Shown in pieces: positions 16,365-28,755 of a stretch of DNA of 64,000 nucleotides; the stretch's first letter is position 1; each line of letters begins with the position of its first letter. The position numbers were made by a program, and so were the translations under genes. Origin of the DNA: Saliphagus infecundisoli (GTDB lineage: Archaea; Halobacteriota; Halobacteria; Halobacteriales; Natrialbaceae); NCBI RefSeq assembly GCF_020177375.1, contig NZ_JAIWHV010000002.1, positions 372,001-436,000 of the forward strand. Direction: 5' to 3'. The notes under the pieces are model-generated. The model was given only the letters and a program-made list of their open reading frames with translations, was not told the DNA's origin and made no database searches.

Positions 16365-17570
16365 ATGCTCCCACCCCATCCCGACTCCCGACCGGTCGCG
16401 CTCACGATCGCCGGCAGCGACTCCGGCGGCGGCGCGGGGATCCAGGCCGACCTCGCCGCGATAGCGGGTCAGGGCGCCTACGGCACCTCCGTCGTCACAG
16501 CGATCACCGCCCAACACACCCGCGGCGTCGAGGGCTCGTTTCCGTTGCCCGCCGAGGAGGTCGCCGCCCAGCTTTCGGCCGTCCGCGACGACTTCGCGAT
16601 CACCGGCGCGAAGACGGGGATGCTCGCGACGGCCGAGATCGTCGAGTCGGTCGCCGAGCGAGCGGGAGAGTTCGGGTTCCCGCTCGTCGTCGACCCCGTG
16701 ATGGTCGCGAGCTCCGGCGACCGGCTGCTCGAGCCCGCGGCCGAACGCGCCTACGAGGAGTTGATCGCCGAGGCGGCGCTCGTCACGCCGAACGCCGACG
16801 AGGCCGAGGTTCTCACCGGTCGAACGATCACGAGTCCGGCGGACGCGCGTGCGGCCGGCGAGGACCTCCGCGACCTCGGCGCGGAGGCCGCTCTCGTCAC
16901 CGGCGGCCACCTTCCCGGGGAGCGAATCTCGGACGTCCTCGTCGACGGCGAGGGCGCACGAACCATGGAGCATCCCCGGATCGACACGGACGCGACCCAC
17001 GGCTCGGGCTGTGCGCTCTCGGCGGCGATCGCCGCCCGGCTGGCGGCCGGCGACGACCTCCGGGCGGCCGTCGAGGCGGCCGTCGCCGCCCTCTCGCGGG
17101 CCGTCCGCTTTCACTATGACGTCGGAGGGGGGCCGGGCGCGGTCAACCACGCACTCGAACTCCGGAACGCGGCCGCGAGAGCCGACGTCGCGGAGGCGGT
17201 CGGTGCACTGGCCGAGCCGGACGGCGAGCGCGTCGCGGTCGCCGGCGCGACGCCGTACGCCGCGAACGTCGACGACGTCGCCGTCGCGGACGGCGCCCGA
17301 CCCCGGTTCGGCCTCGAGACCGACGCCGCGAACGCGCTGCTCGCTGCCCGGGAGGAACGGCCCGACCTCCGCTTTGTGGCCATCGTCGGCGGGAGACGCG
17401 CGGCTCCCGCCCGGCCGGTTGTAGAGAGCGATACCGACCCCTCGGAGGGGCCGTTCGACCTCCCTGGCGACCGATCCCCGGTCGCGGTGGCCGGGGCCGA
17501 ACGGACGGTCCTGTTCGCCGCCGATGCCGGGGAGCTCCGGCGGGCCGTCGCCGACCCCTCCGAGCGGTAG
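16365..17570 (+). CDS. thiD: HMP/HMP-P kinase ThiD with shortened ThiN-like C-terminal domain
   Basis: Residues 1-255 are a complete ThiD kinase: AGSDSGGGAGIQADL, GAKTGMLA, VDPVMVASSGDRLL, NADEAEVLTG and the catalytic THGSGCALSAAIAARLA. It phosphorylates 4-amino-5-hydroxymethyl-2-methylpyrimidine and its monophosphate for thiamine synthesis. Residues about 275-401 resemble ThiN thiamine-phosphate synthase (VAGATPYAANVDDVAVADG, RFGLETDAANALLAAREERPD, RFVAIVGG). They appear abbreviated relative to the roughly 170-residue ThiN of other archaeal ThiDN fusions, so the synthase half may be degenerate. Confidence 0.9.
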   Translation: MLPPHPDSRPVALTIAGSDSGGGAGIQADLAAIAGQGAYGTSVVTAITAQHTRGVEGSFPLPAEEVAAQLSAVRDDFAITGAKTGMLATAEIVESVAERAGEFGFPLVVDPVMVASSGDRLLEPAAERAYEELIAEAALVTPNADEAEVLTGRTITSPADARAAGEDLRDLGAEAALVTGGHLPGERISDVLVDGEGARTMEHPRIDTDATHGSGCALSAAIAARLAAGDDLRAAVEAAVAALSRAVRFHYDVGGGPGAVNHALELRNAAARADVAEAVGALAEPDGERVAVAGATPYAANVDDVAVADGARPRFGLETDAANALLAAREERPDLRFVAIVGGRRAAPARPVVESDTDPSEGPFDLPGDRSPVAVAGAERTVLFAADAGELRRAVADPSER

Positions 17571-18108
17571 CGAGGGCCGGCGAACTCTCCTCCAGCCGAA
17601 GAAACATAAGAATCCGATCTATATATGAAAACAGCCATATAGGGCGGGGAAAACGTCGAAACGTGGGAACCGAGACCAGCGTTGGGGGGTCGTGGGGCGT
17701 TGTCTCGCCCCGTCTTCTGCGCTCCACCGGAACGGACGAACGCCGGAAGGGTACGAACACGGATAGAGGGGGCGGGCAGCTTGTCGATTTGTTTCGGGAA
17801 ACTCCCCGGGACCTCCCGGACCGTTGGACCGAGCCCCTCTATCGACCGTTCGACGATCACCACCGTTCGTGGTTGGTGTTCCCTCACGACGTCTCGGTTC
17901 CTCGGCGCCATGGACTCGGTTAATATATTAGGATAGGCGTGTTCGACGAGCAATAATATTTCTTTCACTAGGGCGCAGTCCTCCAGGGGGTCGTCCGGAC
18001 GGGCGGCGATGGCGACGACATCACCACCGGTCCCGACCTCTGGGTATTACACGCGTATGGGTGTCAGTCTCGGCCGGCGAGCTCCCGCACCAGGAGTGGG
18101 TGCCGCCC
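17571..18108 (+). other. Intergenic region, no supported gene
   Basis: About 540 bp separate thiD from the iclR gene. Two AT-rich islands stand out: around 17604-17640 (aacataagaatccgatctatat and onward) and around 17920-17965 (ttaatatattagg and aataatatttc). Short open frames cross the region on both strands, but their composition does not look coding and none matches a family I know. The islands could hold promoters or a terminator. No RNA gene is visible. Confidence 0.4.
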
Positions 18109-18133
18109 AGGCGTTCACTCATCGTGAACGCCT
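18109..18133. repeat. 25-nt palindrome overlapping the iclR stop codon
   Basis: Arms AGGCGTTCAC and GTGAACGCCT are perfect 10-bp inverted repeats around TCATC. On the minus strand it would form a strong hairpin at the end of the iclR message. Its core CGTTC...GTGAACG also recurs upstream of iclR at 18921-18939, so it may instead be a regulator-binding site. Confidence 0.6.
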
Positions 18134-18890
18134 ACCGCGAGAGGAGGGCGTTCTCGACGGACTTCGCGGCGCTGGTCACCAGCCCCACGGCGTCCTCCTC
18201 CAGGCGCTTGCCCGACATGTGGTAGTCGCTGCCCGTGACGCTGATCGCGCCGATCGCCGTCCCCTCGCTCCCGATGATCGGGGAGGCGACACACTGGTGG
18301 CCCTTCCGGTACTCCTCGCGGTCGAAGGCGACCCGCCGGTCGCGGACCGAGCGGAGTTCGCGCTCGAGGTCGGCCCGGTCGGTGAGCGTCTTTTCGGTAT
18401 AGGCCGGCAGGCTCGAGTCTGCGAGCAGGGCGCGTTTCTCGTCGGCCGGAAGATGTGCGAGGATGGCCTTCCCGCCCGCGGTCGCGTGTAGCGGGGCGAC
18501 GTCGCCCTCCGCGATGTCTCCATCCTCGCTCCCGTCGGGTCTGATCCGGAGCGCGTAGATGCCCCTGTCGTCCTCGCGGGCGATGAAGTTCGCGACGTGG
18601 CCGGTGGTCTCGGCCAGGTCGGAGACGACCGGGCGGACGTGTTCGATCGGGAATCGCTCTCTGGCCTGGATCCCCAGGGAGAGAAACCGGTTGCTCAGGT
18701 AGTAGCCGTCGCCCTCGCGGACGAGGTAGCCGAGGTCGGTGAGCGTGTGCACGTGTTTGGAGACCGCACCTTTCGAGAGGCCGACCTCCCGCCCGAGGGC
18801 ACTGATCCCGAGACCGGGCTCGTCGCGGATCGCCTCGACGATCCGGAAGCTGGTTTCGGTCGTCTTCACGCCGCGTCCCGTGTCGCTCAT
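18132..18890 (-). CDS. IclR family transcriptional regulator
   Basis: The 252-residue regulator starts MSDTGRGVKTTETSFRIVEAI. Residues 10-65 are the winged helix-turn-helix (GISALGREVGLSKGAVSKHVHTL in two adjoining parts, then DLGYLVREGDGYYL). The rest is the IclR effector domain (APLHATAGGKAILAHLP, DREEYRKGHQCVASPI, GAISVTG). It is divergent from the galactonate dehydratase gene with 147 bp between starts, so it probably controls that gene and perhaps the sugar importer. A TATA-like gcttttgc on the minus strand lies about 25 nt upstream of its ATG. Confidence 0.93.
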   Translation of the reverse strand: MSDTGRGVKTTETSFRIVEAIRDEPGLGISALGREVGLSKGAVSKHVHTLTDLGYLVREGDGYYLSNRFLSLGIQARERFPIEHVRPVVSDLAETTGHVANFIAREDDRGIYALRIRPDGSEDGDIAEGDVAPLHATAGGKAILAHLPADEKRALLADSSLPAYTEKTLTDRADLERELRSVRDRRVAFDREEYRKGHQCVASPIIGSEGTAIGAISVTGSDYHMSGKRLEEDAVGLVTSAAKSVENALLSR

Positions 18891-18920
18891 GTATGGGCGG
18901 TGGGCCCCGGCGAGCAAAAG

Positions 18921-18939
18921 CGTTCTCATACCGTGAACG
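18921..18939. promoter_or_regulatory. Candidate IclR operator between iclR and dgoD
   Basis: CGTTC and GAACG form an inverted repeat 9 bp apart within cgttctcataccgtgaacg. It lies just upstream of the iclR promoter and about 100 bp upstream of dgoD. The motif resembles the palindrome at 18109-18133. Regulator binding is inferred, not shown. Confidence 0.4.
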
Positions 18940-19037
18940 GAAGTGGTTCGCGGACGGGCGAAGACAGGACGTGTACGGCCGATCGCCGGACGGCGGGAGG
19001 CGTCGCGTTTATGCCGGATCGGTCCGTCGGTCGGGTC

Positions 19038-20222
19038 ATGAGTTCGGGCAACGCCGAGACGACCGGATCGAGCCGGATCGCCGACTACGAACTGTTCGAG
19101 GTCCCGCCAAGGTGGCTGGTGCTCCGCCTCGAGACCGCCGACGGGGTCGTCGGCTGGGGCGAACCGATCGTCGAGGGCCGGGCCCACACCGTGCGAGCGG
19201 CCGTCGAGGAACTCCTCGAGAGCTACCTCCTCGGGGAGGACCCCGCCGACATCGAGGACCACTGGCAGACGATGTATCGCGGCGGGTTCTACCGGGGCGG
19301 GCCGGTCCTGATGAGCGCCATCGCCGGCATCGACCAGGCGCTGTGGGACATCAAGGGCAAGCGCTTCGGCGCGCCGATCCACGAGTTGCTCGGCGGGAAG
19401 GCCAGAGACCGGATTCGGGTCTACCAGTGGATCGGCGGTGATCGGCCCAGCGAGGTGGCCGACGAGGCCCGCCAGAAGGTCGAGAGCGGCTTCACCGCGC
19501 TCAAGATGAACGCGACCTCCGAACTCCAGCGGGTGGACGATCCCGCCAGCGTCGCGGCCGCCGTCGACCGCCTCGCCGAGGTCCGCGAGGCCGTCGGTCC
19601 CGACGTCGACGTCGGCGTCGACTTCCACGGCCGGGTCACGAAACCGATGGCCAAGCGCCTTGCGGCGGCTCTGGAACCCTACGAGCCGATGTTTGTCGAG
19701 GAACCGGTCCTCCCCGAGCACAACGACGCGCTGGGGACGATCGCGGCCCACACGACGACCCCGATCGCGACCGGCGAGCGGATGTACTCCCGCTGGGACT
19801 TCAAGGAGGTCTTCGAGGACGGCAGCGTCGACGTCATCCAACCGGATCTCTCTCATGCTGGTGGCATCACTGAAGTCAAGAAGATCGCCGCGATGGCCGA
19901 AGCCTACGACGTCGCCGTCGCGCCCCACTGCCCGCTGGGGCCGATCGCGCTGGCCTCGTGTCTCCAGGTCGACGCCTGCTCGCCGAACGCGCTCATCCAG
20001 GAACAGAGTTTGAACATCCACTACAACGAGACCAGTGACGTCCTCGACTACCTCGCGGACCCCTCCGTGTTCGACTACGAGGACGGGTTCGTCCAGATTC
20101 CCGACGGACCCGGCCTCGGGATCGACGTCAACGAGGCGTACGTCCGCGAGCAAGCAGAGAAGACCGTCGACTGGCACAACCCCGTCTGGCGCCACGAGGA
20201 CGGCAGCGTCGCCGAGTGGTGA
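19038..20222 (+). CDS. dgoD: D-galactonate dehydratase
   Basis: The 394-residue enolase-superfamily enzyme dehydrates D-galactonate to 2-keto-3-deoxygalactonate. The start at 19038 is chosen because tttatg lies about 28 nt upstream; an upstream in-frame ATG at 19011 falls inside that element. Catalytic residues align with a constant +12 offset to E. coli DgoD: metal ligands Asp195, Glu221 and Glu247, general base His297 and His197 (in DFHGRV, EEPVL, GERMYSR and APHCPLG). The ending NPVWRHEDGSVAEW is diagnostic. It is convergent with lacZ, 4 bp between stops, and divergent from iclR. Confidence 0.94.
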   Translation: MSSGNAETTGSSRIADYELFEVPPRWLVLRLETADGVVGWGEPIVEGRAHTVRAAVEELLESYLLGEDPADIEDHWQTMYRGGFYRGGPVLMSAIAGIDQALWDIKGKRFGAPIHELLGGKARDRIRVYQWIGGDRPSEVADEARQKVESGFTALKMNATSELQRVDDPASVAAAVDRLAEVREAVGPDVDVGVDFHGRVTKPMAKRLAAALEPYEPMFVEEPVLPEHNDALGTIAAHTTTPIATGERMYSRWDFKEVFEDGSVDVIQPDLSHAGGITEVKKIAAMAEAYDVAVAPHCPLGPIALASCLQVDACSPNALIQEQSLNIHYNETSDVLDYLADPSVFDYEDGFVQIPDGPGLGIDVNEAYVREQAEKTVDWHNPVWRHEDGSVAEW

Positions 20223-20226
20223 GCGG

Positions 20227-23547
<3,321 letters not shown>

Positions 23548-23584
23548 TTAATATACCCAAGATCCAATGTGGGAGTGAACATCC

Positions 23585-25051
23585 ATGTCAGGGTCTACTG
23601 GTCCTAGTGCGCGCCGTCGACAGCTACTGCGGTCGCTCGGTATCGCCGGCGCCGCCGGCCTCGCCGGCTGTGTCAGCTTCGGGGGCGACGGCGGAAACGG
23701 CAACGGTGGAAACGGAAACGGGGGTAACGGGAACGGAAATGGTGGTAACGGTAATGGCGGAAACGGAACTGGCGGAAACGGCAACGGCAACAGCAGCGGA
23801 AACGGCAACGAGAGCGGAAACGAAAGCACGAGCGGCGGCTCCGGCGGAGAGATGGCGGACTCCTCCCAGGGGTGGGGCTGGAACATCGCGGCCCAGTCGC
23901 TCCAGGACGCCGCCGAGACCTACAACGAGGAGAACGGCACCTCCGTCGAGGTCGAGGAACTCGGGGGCGACGCGTGGGAACAGCGTTTCCAGACCGCGAT
24001 CACGAGCGGCGAGGGCGCGCCCGACTTCTCGGTCGTCCAGAACTACGACGTGACCAACTACGCGAGCATCGACGGCCTCATGGACCTCACCGACCGGATC
24101 GACGAGGCGGGGATCCGAGAGGACATCGTCGAGGGCAAGTGGCAGACGGTCAACTACGACGGTGCCGACTACGCGATCCCGTGGGACATCGGCCCGACCG
24201 GCGTCTTCTACAAGCGCGACCGGTACGAGGAGGCCGGCATCGACGTCGACTCGATCGAGACCTGGGACGACTTCATCGAGGCCGGAGGGCAGCTTCCCGA
24301 CGACGTCTCGATGATCAACCTCCCGCCCCAGGACATGTCGAGCCTGTGGCGCATGCTGCTCCGTCAACTGGGCGGCCAGGCGTTCACCGAAGAGGGCGCC
24401 GTCAGCGTCAACAGCGAGGAGAGCGTCCAGGTGGCACAGCTCATCCAGGACATGAGCGACGCCGGGATCACGACGCGGATCGAGACGTGGTCGGGCGGCT
24501 GGTTCACCGCGTTTTCCGAGGGGACGCTCGCCTCGGTCGCGACCGCGGCGTGGATGGACGGAACCCTCCGGGCCGAACTGCCGGATACGGAGGGCAACTG
24601 GGGCGTCTACAAACTCCCCGCGTTCGAGGAGGGAGGCACCCGCGCGTCGAACCGCGGTGGCTCGAACATGGCGATCCCGTCCCAGATCGAGGACGAGGCG
24701 GCGATCAACCGCGCGGCCGACTACTGCATGTGGGCGATGTCGACCCCCGAGGTCCAGAACACGATGCTCGAGGACTACGGGCTCTTCCCGTCGCTGACGT
24801 CGGCGTACGACGCCGACATCTACGACGAGGAACTCGACTTCTACGGCGGCCAGCCGGTGTTCCGGCTGTTCGCGGACGTCGCCGAGGAGATCGAACCCTA
24901 CCGCTACACTACCGACACCCCGGAGGTCCAGGATGCCATCGAGACCGAACTCGGGAACATGCTCGACGGGAACAAATCGCCCGAGGAAGCCGTCACCGAC
25001 GCCGCCGAGACCGTCGCAGACCGGACCGATCGCGATCTGGCCTCGGAGTAA
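23585..25051 (+). CDS. ABC transporter substrate-binding protein, family 1 (sugar)
   Basis: The 488-residue lipoprotein has a Tat-type signal (RRRQLLRSLGIAGAAGLAGC) and a Gly-Asn repeat linker of about 45 residues very like the one in the peptide-binding protein at 817. The body is a family-1 solute-binding protein: DFSVVQNYDVTNYASIDGLMD, DYAIPWDIGPTGVFYKRDRYE, GGSNMAIPSQIEDEAAINRAA. It precedes two MalF/MalG-type permeases and a MalK-type ATPase. Divergent placement from lacZ suggests it binds a beta-galactoside or galactose-type sugar. A TATA-like gttaatatac is at 23547-23556. Confidence 0.93.
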   Translation: MSGSTGPSARRRQLLRSLGIAGAAGLAGCVSFGGDGGNGNGGNGNGGNGNGNGGNGNGGNGTGGNGNGNSSGNGNESGNESTSGGSGGEMADSSQGWGWNIAAQSLQDAAETYNEENGTSVEVEELGGDAWEQRFQTAITSGEGAPDFSVVQNYDVTNYASIDGLMDLTDRIDEAGIREDIVEGKWQTVNYDGADYAIPWDIGPTGVFYKRDRYEEAGIDVDSIETWDDFIEAGGQLPDDVSMINLPPQDMSSLWRMLLRQLGGQAFTEEGAVSVNSEESVQVAQLIQDMSDAGITTRIETWSGGWFTAFSEGTLASVATAAWMDGTLRAELPDTEGNWGVYKLPAFEEGGTRASNRGGSNMAIPSQIEDEAAINRAADYCMWAMSTPEVQNTMLEDYGLFPSLTSAYDADIYDEELDFYGGQPVFRLFADVAEEIEPYRYTTDTPEVQDAIETELGNMLDGNKSPEEAVTDAAETVADRTDRDLASE

Positions 25052-25284
25052 TCGAGGCTTTCACGTACCGTCGAGTTTCATGATCCCACAGCGCATGAGC
25101 GAACGACCCACGTCCGCACATGGACGTCCGCCACGCCCGTCGATTCGACCGGGCGCAGCGGGCGTTCGAGCGAGCGTCCGGAACCGCCGCCCGGACGGAA
25201 CCGACCCCGACGCCCCCCCAGTCCGGCCGCGAGCGACCCCCGGGAAGGCGTCGGACGACCGAGCAGATTGGGGGCCATAGCCCG

Positions 25285-26307
25285 ATGGTCCTCGCTGCCA
25301 TCCAGTCTCGTATCCGGTCGTCGGCTGCCTACAAGCAGGTGTCCGACGGCGTCCGCTACACCCGCCAGGACGTCTCTCGGATCGTCCCGGAGATTCCCGG
25401 CCTTCCCTACGCCTACATCTCGCCGTTTTTCATCCTCTTCGGGGTCTTCCTGCTGTTCCCGACGGCGTACACGCTGTATCTCTCCTTTTTCGACTACGTC
25501 GGCGTCTCCAACGAGGTCCTGTTGACGGTGACGATGGGGCCGATGGAGGTGTCGCTCCCGCGGATCGCGAACCTCGAGTTCGTCGGTCTTTCGCACTACG
25601 AACGCCTGATCTTCAGGGACTCGCTGTTCCACCGGTCGCTGCTCAATACGACGTTCATCTTCGTCGTCCAGGTGCCGTTGATGGTGATCCTGGGACTGGC
25701 GACCGCGCTCGTCCTCGACGCGAAATTCATCCGAGCGAAGGGCCTGTTCCGGACGCTGATCGCCCTCCCGGTTGCGACGGGGCTCGTCGCGTACTCGACG
25801 ATCTTCCTGTTGTTGTTCAACGGCGAGGTCGGGCTGATCAACTACGTCCTCGAGAGCGTCGGGCTGACGGCGATCCCGTGGCTCGGCGACGGTTTCTGGG
25901 CGCGGATCACGCTCGTGATCGCCGTCACGTGGCGCTGGCTCGGCTACAACATGATCATCCTGCTGGCGGGCCTCCAGACCGTGCCCCAGCAGCTGTACGA
26001 GGCCGCCGAGATCGACGGCGCCTCCCGGTGGGAGAAGTTCCGGTTCGTCACCCTTCCACAGATCCGTCCCGTCCTGCTGTTCGTCGTCGTCTCCTCGACG
26101 ATCGGCACCTTCCAGATCTTCGCCGAGCCGTACGTCATCACGGGCGGTGGCCCCTCGAACGCGACGATCACCGTCGTCCAGTACATCTACAACCAGGCGT
26201 TCCTCCAACTCAACCTCGGCTACGCCAGCGCGGTGTCGGTTCTCCTCGTCGTAATCGTGAGCATCATGTCAATCATTCAGATACAGTACGGCGGTGGTGA
26301 CTCGTAA
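25285..26307 (+). CDS. Sugar ABC transporter permease, MalF/UgpA-like
   Basis: The start at 25285 (MVLAAIQSRIRSSAAYKQVSDG) is preferred. A longer in-frame start at 25120 would add a Pro/Arg-rich stretch unlike permeases. The 340-residue protein has membrane spans from ISPFFILFGVFLLFPTAYTLYL onward. The EAA loop EAAEIDGASRWEKFRFVTLPQIRPVLL contacts the ATPase. The 233 bp between it and the binding-protein gene contain no supported gene. It is co-translated with the next permease (overlap TAATG). Confidence 0.9.
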   Translation: MVLAAIQSRIRSSAAYKQVSDGVRYTRQDVSRIVPEIPGLPYAYISPFFILFGVFLLFPTAYTLYLSFFDYVGVSNEVLLTVTMGPMEVSLPRIANLEFVGLSHYERLIFRDSLFHRSLLNTTFIFVVQVPLMVILGLATALVLDAKFIRAKGLFRTLIALPVATGLVAYSTIFLLLFNGEVGLINYVLESVGLTAIPWLGDGFWARITLVIAVTWRWLGYNMIILLAGLQTVPQQLYEAAEIDGASRWEKFRFVTLPQIRPVLLFVVVSSTIGTFQIFAEPYVITGGGPSNATITVVQYIYNQAFLQLNLGYASAVSVLLVVIVSIMSIIQIQYGGGDS

Positions 26308-27143
26308 TGCGATCGGATACCAAAAAGGAGGGCCTCTGGAAGTTCGGTGCCTACATCTTCCTGTTGACGATCACCGTCCTCGTGATGATTCCCCTCTACT
26401 GGATGATCGTCGCGGCGACGATCCCCCAGTCGGAGTTCTTCACGTGGCCCCCGCGGCTGATCCCCGGCACGCAGTGGCTCGCGAACTTCGAGGCGCTCCA
26501 GGAGAACGTCAACTTCCTCAGGAGCATGGGCAACAGCGTCATCATCGCCGTGTCCTACACCGCGCTGTCGCTCGTACTCTGTTCGATGGCGGGCTTTGCG
26601 TTCGCCAAGTACGAGTTCCGGTTCAAGGAGCCGCTGTTTTACTTCATCCTGGCGACGCTCGTCTTGCCGATCCAGTTGCTGATCATCCCGCTGTTCTTGC
26701 TGATGGTCCAGATCGGCTGGACGAACTCGTATCTGGCGGTAATCCTGCCGTGGGCAGCGAACCCGCTGGGGATCTTCCTGATGCGCCAGAACATGAAGGC
26801 GATCCCCGACTCCTTGCTCGAGTCCGCACGCATGGATGGCGCGACGGAGTTCCAGTTGTATTATAAGATCGCGCTGCCGACGATGCTGCCCTCGCTGGCG
26901 GCGCTCGCGATCATCCTCTTTCTCAATCAGTGGCAGGCGTTTCTCTACCCGCTGGTGATCCTCCAGGACCCACAGATGTACACGATTCCGCTCGCGCTGG
27001 CCGACCTCGTCGGCCAACAGCGGGTCTACTTCGACCAGATCATGGTCGCGACGTCGCTGGCGGTGACGCCCATCTTCATCGTGTTCCTCACGATGCAACA
27101 GTACTTCATCAAGGGGATCCTCTCGGGATCCGTCAAACAGTAA
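26307..27143 (+). CDS. Sugar ABC transporter permease, MalG/UgpE-like
   Basis: The 278-residue permease has about six spans (FLLTITVLVMIPLYWMIVAA; SVIIAVSYTALSLVLCSMAGF; and others) and the EAA motif SARMDGATEFQLYYKIALPTMLPSL. The start ATG shares a base with the preceding gene's stop. It forms the pore heterodimer with the MalF-like subunit. The late LVGQQRVYFDQIMVATSLAVTPIF is typical of this family. Confidence 0.93.
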   Translation: MRSDTKKEGLWKFGAYIFLLTITVLVMIPLYWMIVAATIPQSEFFTWPPRLIPGTQWLANFEALQENVNFLRSMGNSVIIAVSYTALSLVLCSMAGFAFAKYEFRFKEPLFYFILATLVLPIQLLIIPLFLLMVQIGWTNSYLAVILPWAANPLGIFLMRQNMKAIPDSLLESARMDGATEFQLYYKIALPTMLPSLAALAIILFLNQWQAFLYPLVILQDPQMYTIPLALADLVGQQRVYFDQIMVATSLAVTPIFIVFLTMQQYFIKGILSGSVKQ

Positions 27144-27153
27144 GGTACTCACC

Positions 27154-28281
27154 ATGGCAACAATCGACATCACGAACCTGCGAAAGGAGTTCGGTGACGG
27201 AAACGAGCGGATCGTCGCGGTCGAGGACTTCGACCTGACGATCCAGGACGGGGAGTTCCTCGTGTTCGTCGGCCCCTCGGGCTGTGGGAAGACGACGACC
27301 CTGCGATGTATCGCGGGGCTCGAAGACGTCACCGAAGGAACGATCGAGTTCGACGGCGAGGACGTGACCGACCGGCGCGCCAGGGATCGGGACGTGGCGA
27401 TGGTGTTCCAGAACTACGCGCTGTACCCCCACATGACCGTGCGAAAGAACATCGGGTTCCCGCTGCGGCTCTCGACGAAGAAGTCGACCGACGAGATCGA
27501 CGACGAGGTCGAGGCGATCGCCTCCATGCTCGGTATCGAGACGCTGCTCGACCAGAAACCGCGGGAGCTCTCGGGGGGCCAACAACAGCGGGTCGCCCTC
27601 GGCCGGGCGATCATCCGGGATCCCCAGCTGTTCCTGATGGACGAGCCGCTGTCGAACCTGGACGCGAAACTCCGCTCGACGATGCGCACCGAACTCCAGG
27701 AGCTCCAGACCGAACTCGGCGTGACGACGGCGTACGTCACTCACGACCAGACCGAAGCGATGGCGATGGGCGACCGGATCGCGGTGATGAACGACGGGGA
27801 ACTCCAGCAGGTCGGCACCGCAAGCGAGGTCTATCGGGCGCCGGAAAACGAGTTCGTCGCGGGCTTCATCGGCAGCCCGAGCATCAATCTCCTTACGGCA
27901 GACGTCGACGGCGCGACCCTCCGCGGCCCGGGGGGCTTTGCCTACGAGATGGAGGACCCCTCGCTGGTCGAGGGCCACGATCGGATCCGCGTCGGGGTTC
28001 GTCCGGAGGATCTGGAACTCGATCCCGACGGGGGCATGCCAAGCGAGGTGACGGTCGTCGAGGAGATGGGCAACGAGAACTTTCTCTATGCGGTGATGGG
28101 AGATATCGACATCACCGCCCGGATCGAGAGCGTGATCCATCCCGAGGCGGGCAAGACGGTCACGTTCGGGTTCGACGAGGAGGACCTCTACCTCTTCGAC
28201 GCGGAGACGACCGAGGCGGTAAAGACGAAAACCGGGGAGACCGACGTCGACTACGACCAGTACGTCCAGCCGAGTCACTGA
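27154..28281 (+). CDS. Sugar ABC transporter ATP-binding protein, MalK/UgpC/MsmX-like
   Basis: The 375-residue ATPase contains Walker A GPSGCGKTTT, signature LSGGQQQRVALGRAI, Walker B LFLMDEPLSNLD and H-loop VTHDQTEAMAMGDR. It has a C-terminal regulatory TOBE/OB region (VGVRPEDLELDPDG, EVTVVEEMGNENFLYAVMGD). It completes the CUT1-type importer. Such ATPases often serve several sugar importers in one cell. Confidence 0.94.
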   Translation: MATIDITNLRKEFGDGNERIVAVEDFDLTIQDGEFLVFVGPSGCGKTTTLRCIAGLEDVTEGTIEFDGEDVTDRRARDRDVAMVFQNYALYPHMTVRKNIGFPLRLSTKKSTDEIDDEVEAIASMLGIETLLDQKPRELSGGQQQRVALGRAIIRDPQLFLMDEPLSNLDAKLRSTMRTELQELQTELGVTTAYVTHDQTEAMAMGDRIAVMNDGELQQVGTASEVYRAPENEFVAGFIGSPSINLLTADVDGATLRGPGGFAYEMEDPSLVEGHDRIRVGVRPEDLELDPDGGMPSEVTVVEEMGNENFLYAVMGDIDITARIESVIHPEAGKTVTFGFDEEDLYLFDAETTEAVKTKTGETDVDYDQYVQPSH

Positions 28282-28488
28282 CGACCCCTCCTTTCTTCGG
28301 GCGACCACCACGTCCGCGCCCAGGTCCGCTCGGAGTCGGTCGACCTGCTCGTCCTCGAGCGCTCGCTGTCGGGGACCAACGCCGACGACTGGCTGGACCG
28401 CCAGCCGGTCCTCGACGAGGAGTCCACGATCGAGACGGGCGAGACTGTTCGAGGAAGTGTGACGTTCGAAATCGTAGTTTTGAACTGA
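28282..28488 (+). pseudogene. Possible remnant of a coding sequence
   Basis: Directly after the ATPase stop, the same frame stays open to a TGA at 28486-28488 with strongly GC3-biased codons. It reads HHVRAQVRSESVDLLVLERS and later TIETGETVRGSVTFEIVVLN, which looks like a beta-sandwich C-terminus. There is no plausible start codon. It may be the 3' relic of a lost gene whose 5' part was removed when the transporter operon arrived. It could also be chance in GC-rich DNA. Confidence 0.35.
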
Positions 28489-28755
28489 TACTCGAGACCG
28501 TCCCTCTCGACCGGTCGTGACGATGCTTCTGGATCGACGCTGGGAAGCTGGGAAAGAGAGCGAAGAACGGGATTTTGACGCACACGACGCGATCCGCTCG
28601 TGTCCTGATCGAATCGAAAGGGGCTGACGGGCGGATCGGGGACCATCGAATTATAGAAAAAGATTTATGAAATCCAAAATGGTTAGTTGTGGGCGGAAGT
28701 TCCGGGGGGAAGCCGTGGCCAAGGGCTTTTTGACTCGCCGCGGTCTGGTGGCGCC
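28489..28755 (+). other. Intergenic, nothing recognised
   Basis: This stretch is of ordinary composition, with one AT-rich patch near 28650-28690 (aattatagaaaaagatttatg) that may hold a promoter or terminator. No gene or RNA is supported. Confidence 0.35.

Noticed and set aside
17663-17936. Two overlapping short plus-strand frames in the thiD-iclR gap
   Set aside because: Their composition does not show the GC3 bias of genuine genes here and they match no family.
23571-23607. Out-of-frame GTG mini-frame overlapping the start of the sugar-binding protein gene
   Set aside because: It ends inside the gene rather than at its start codon, so it lacks the stop-start overlap seen at metX, metZ and kdgK.
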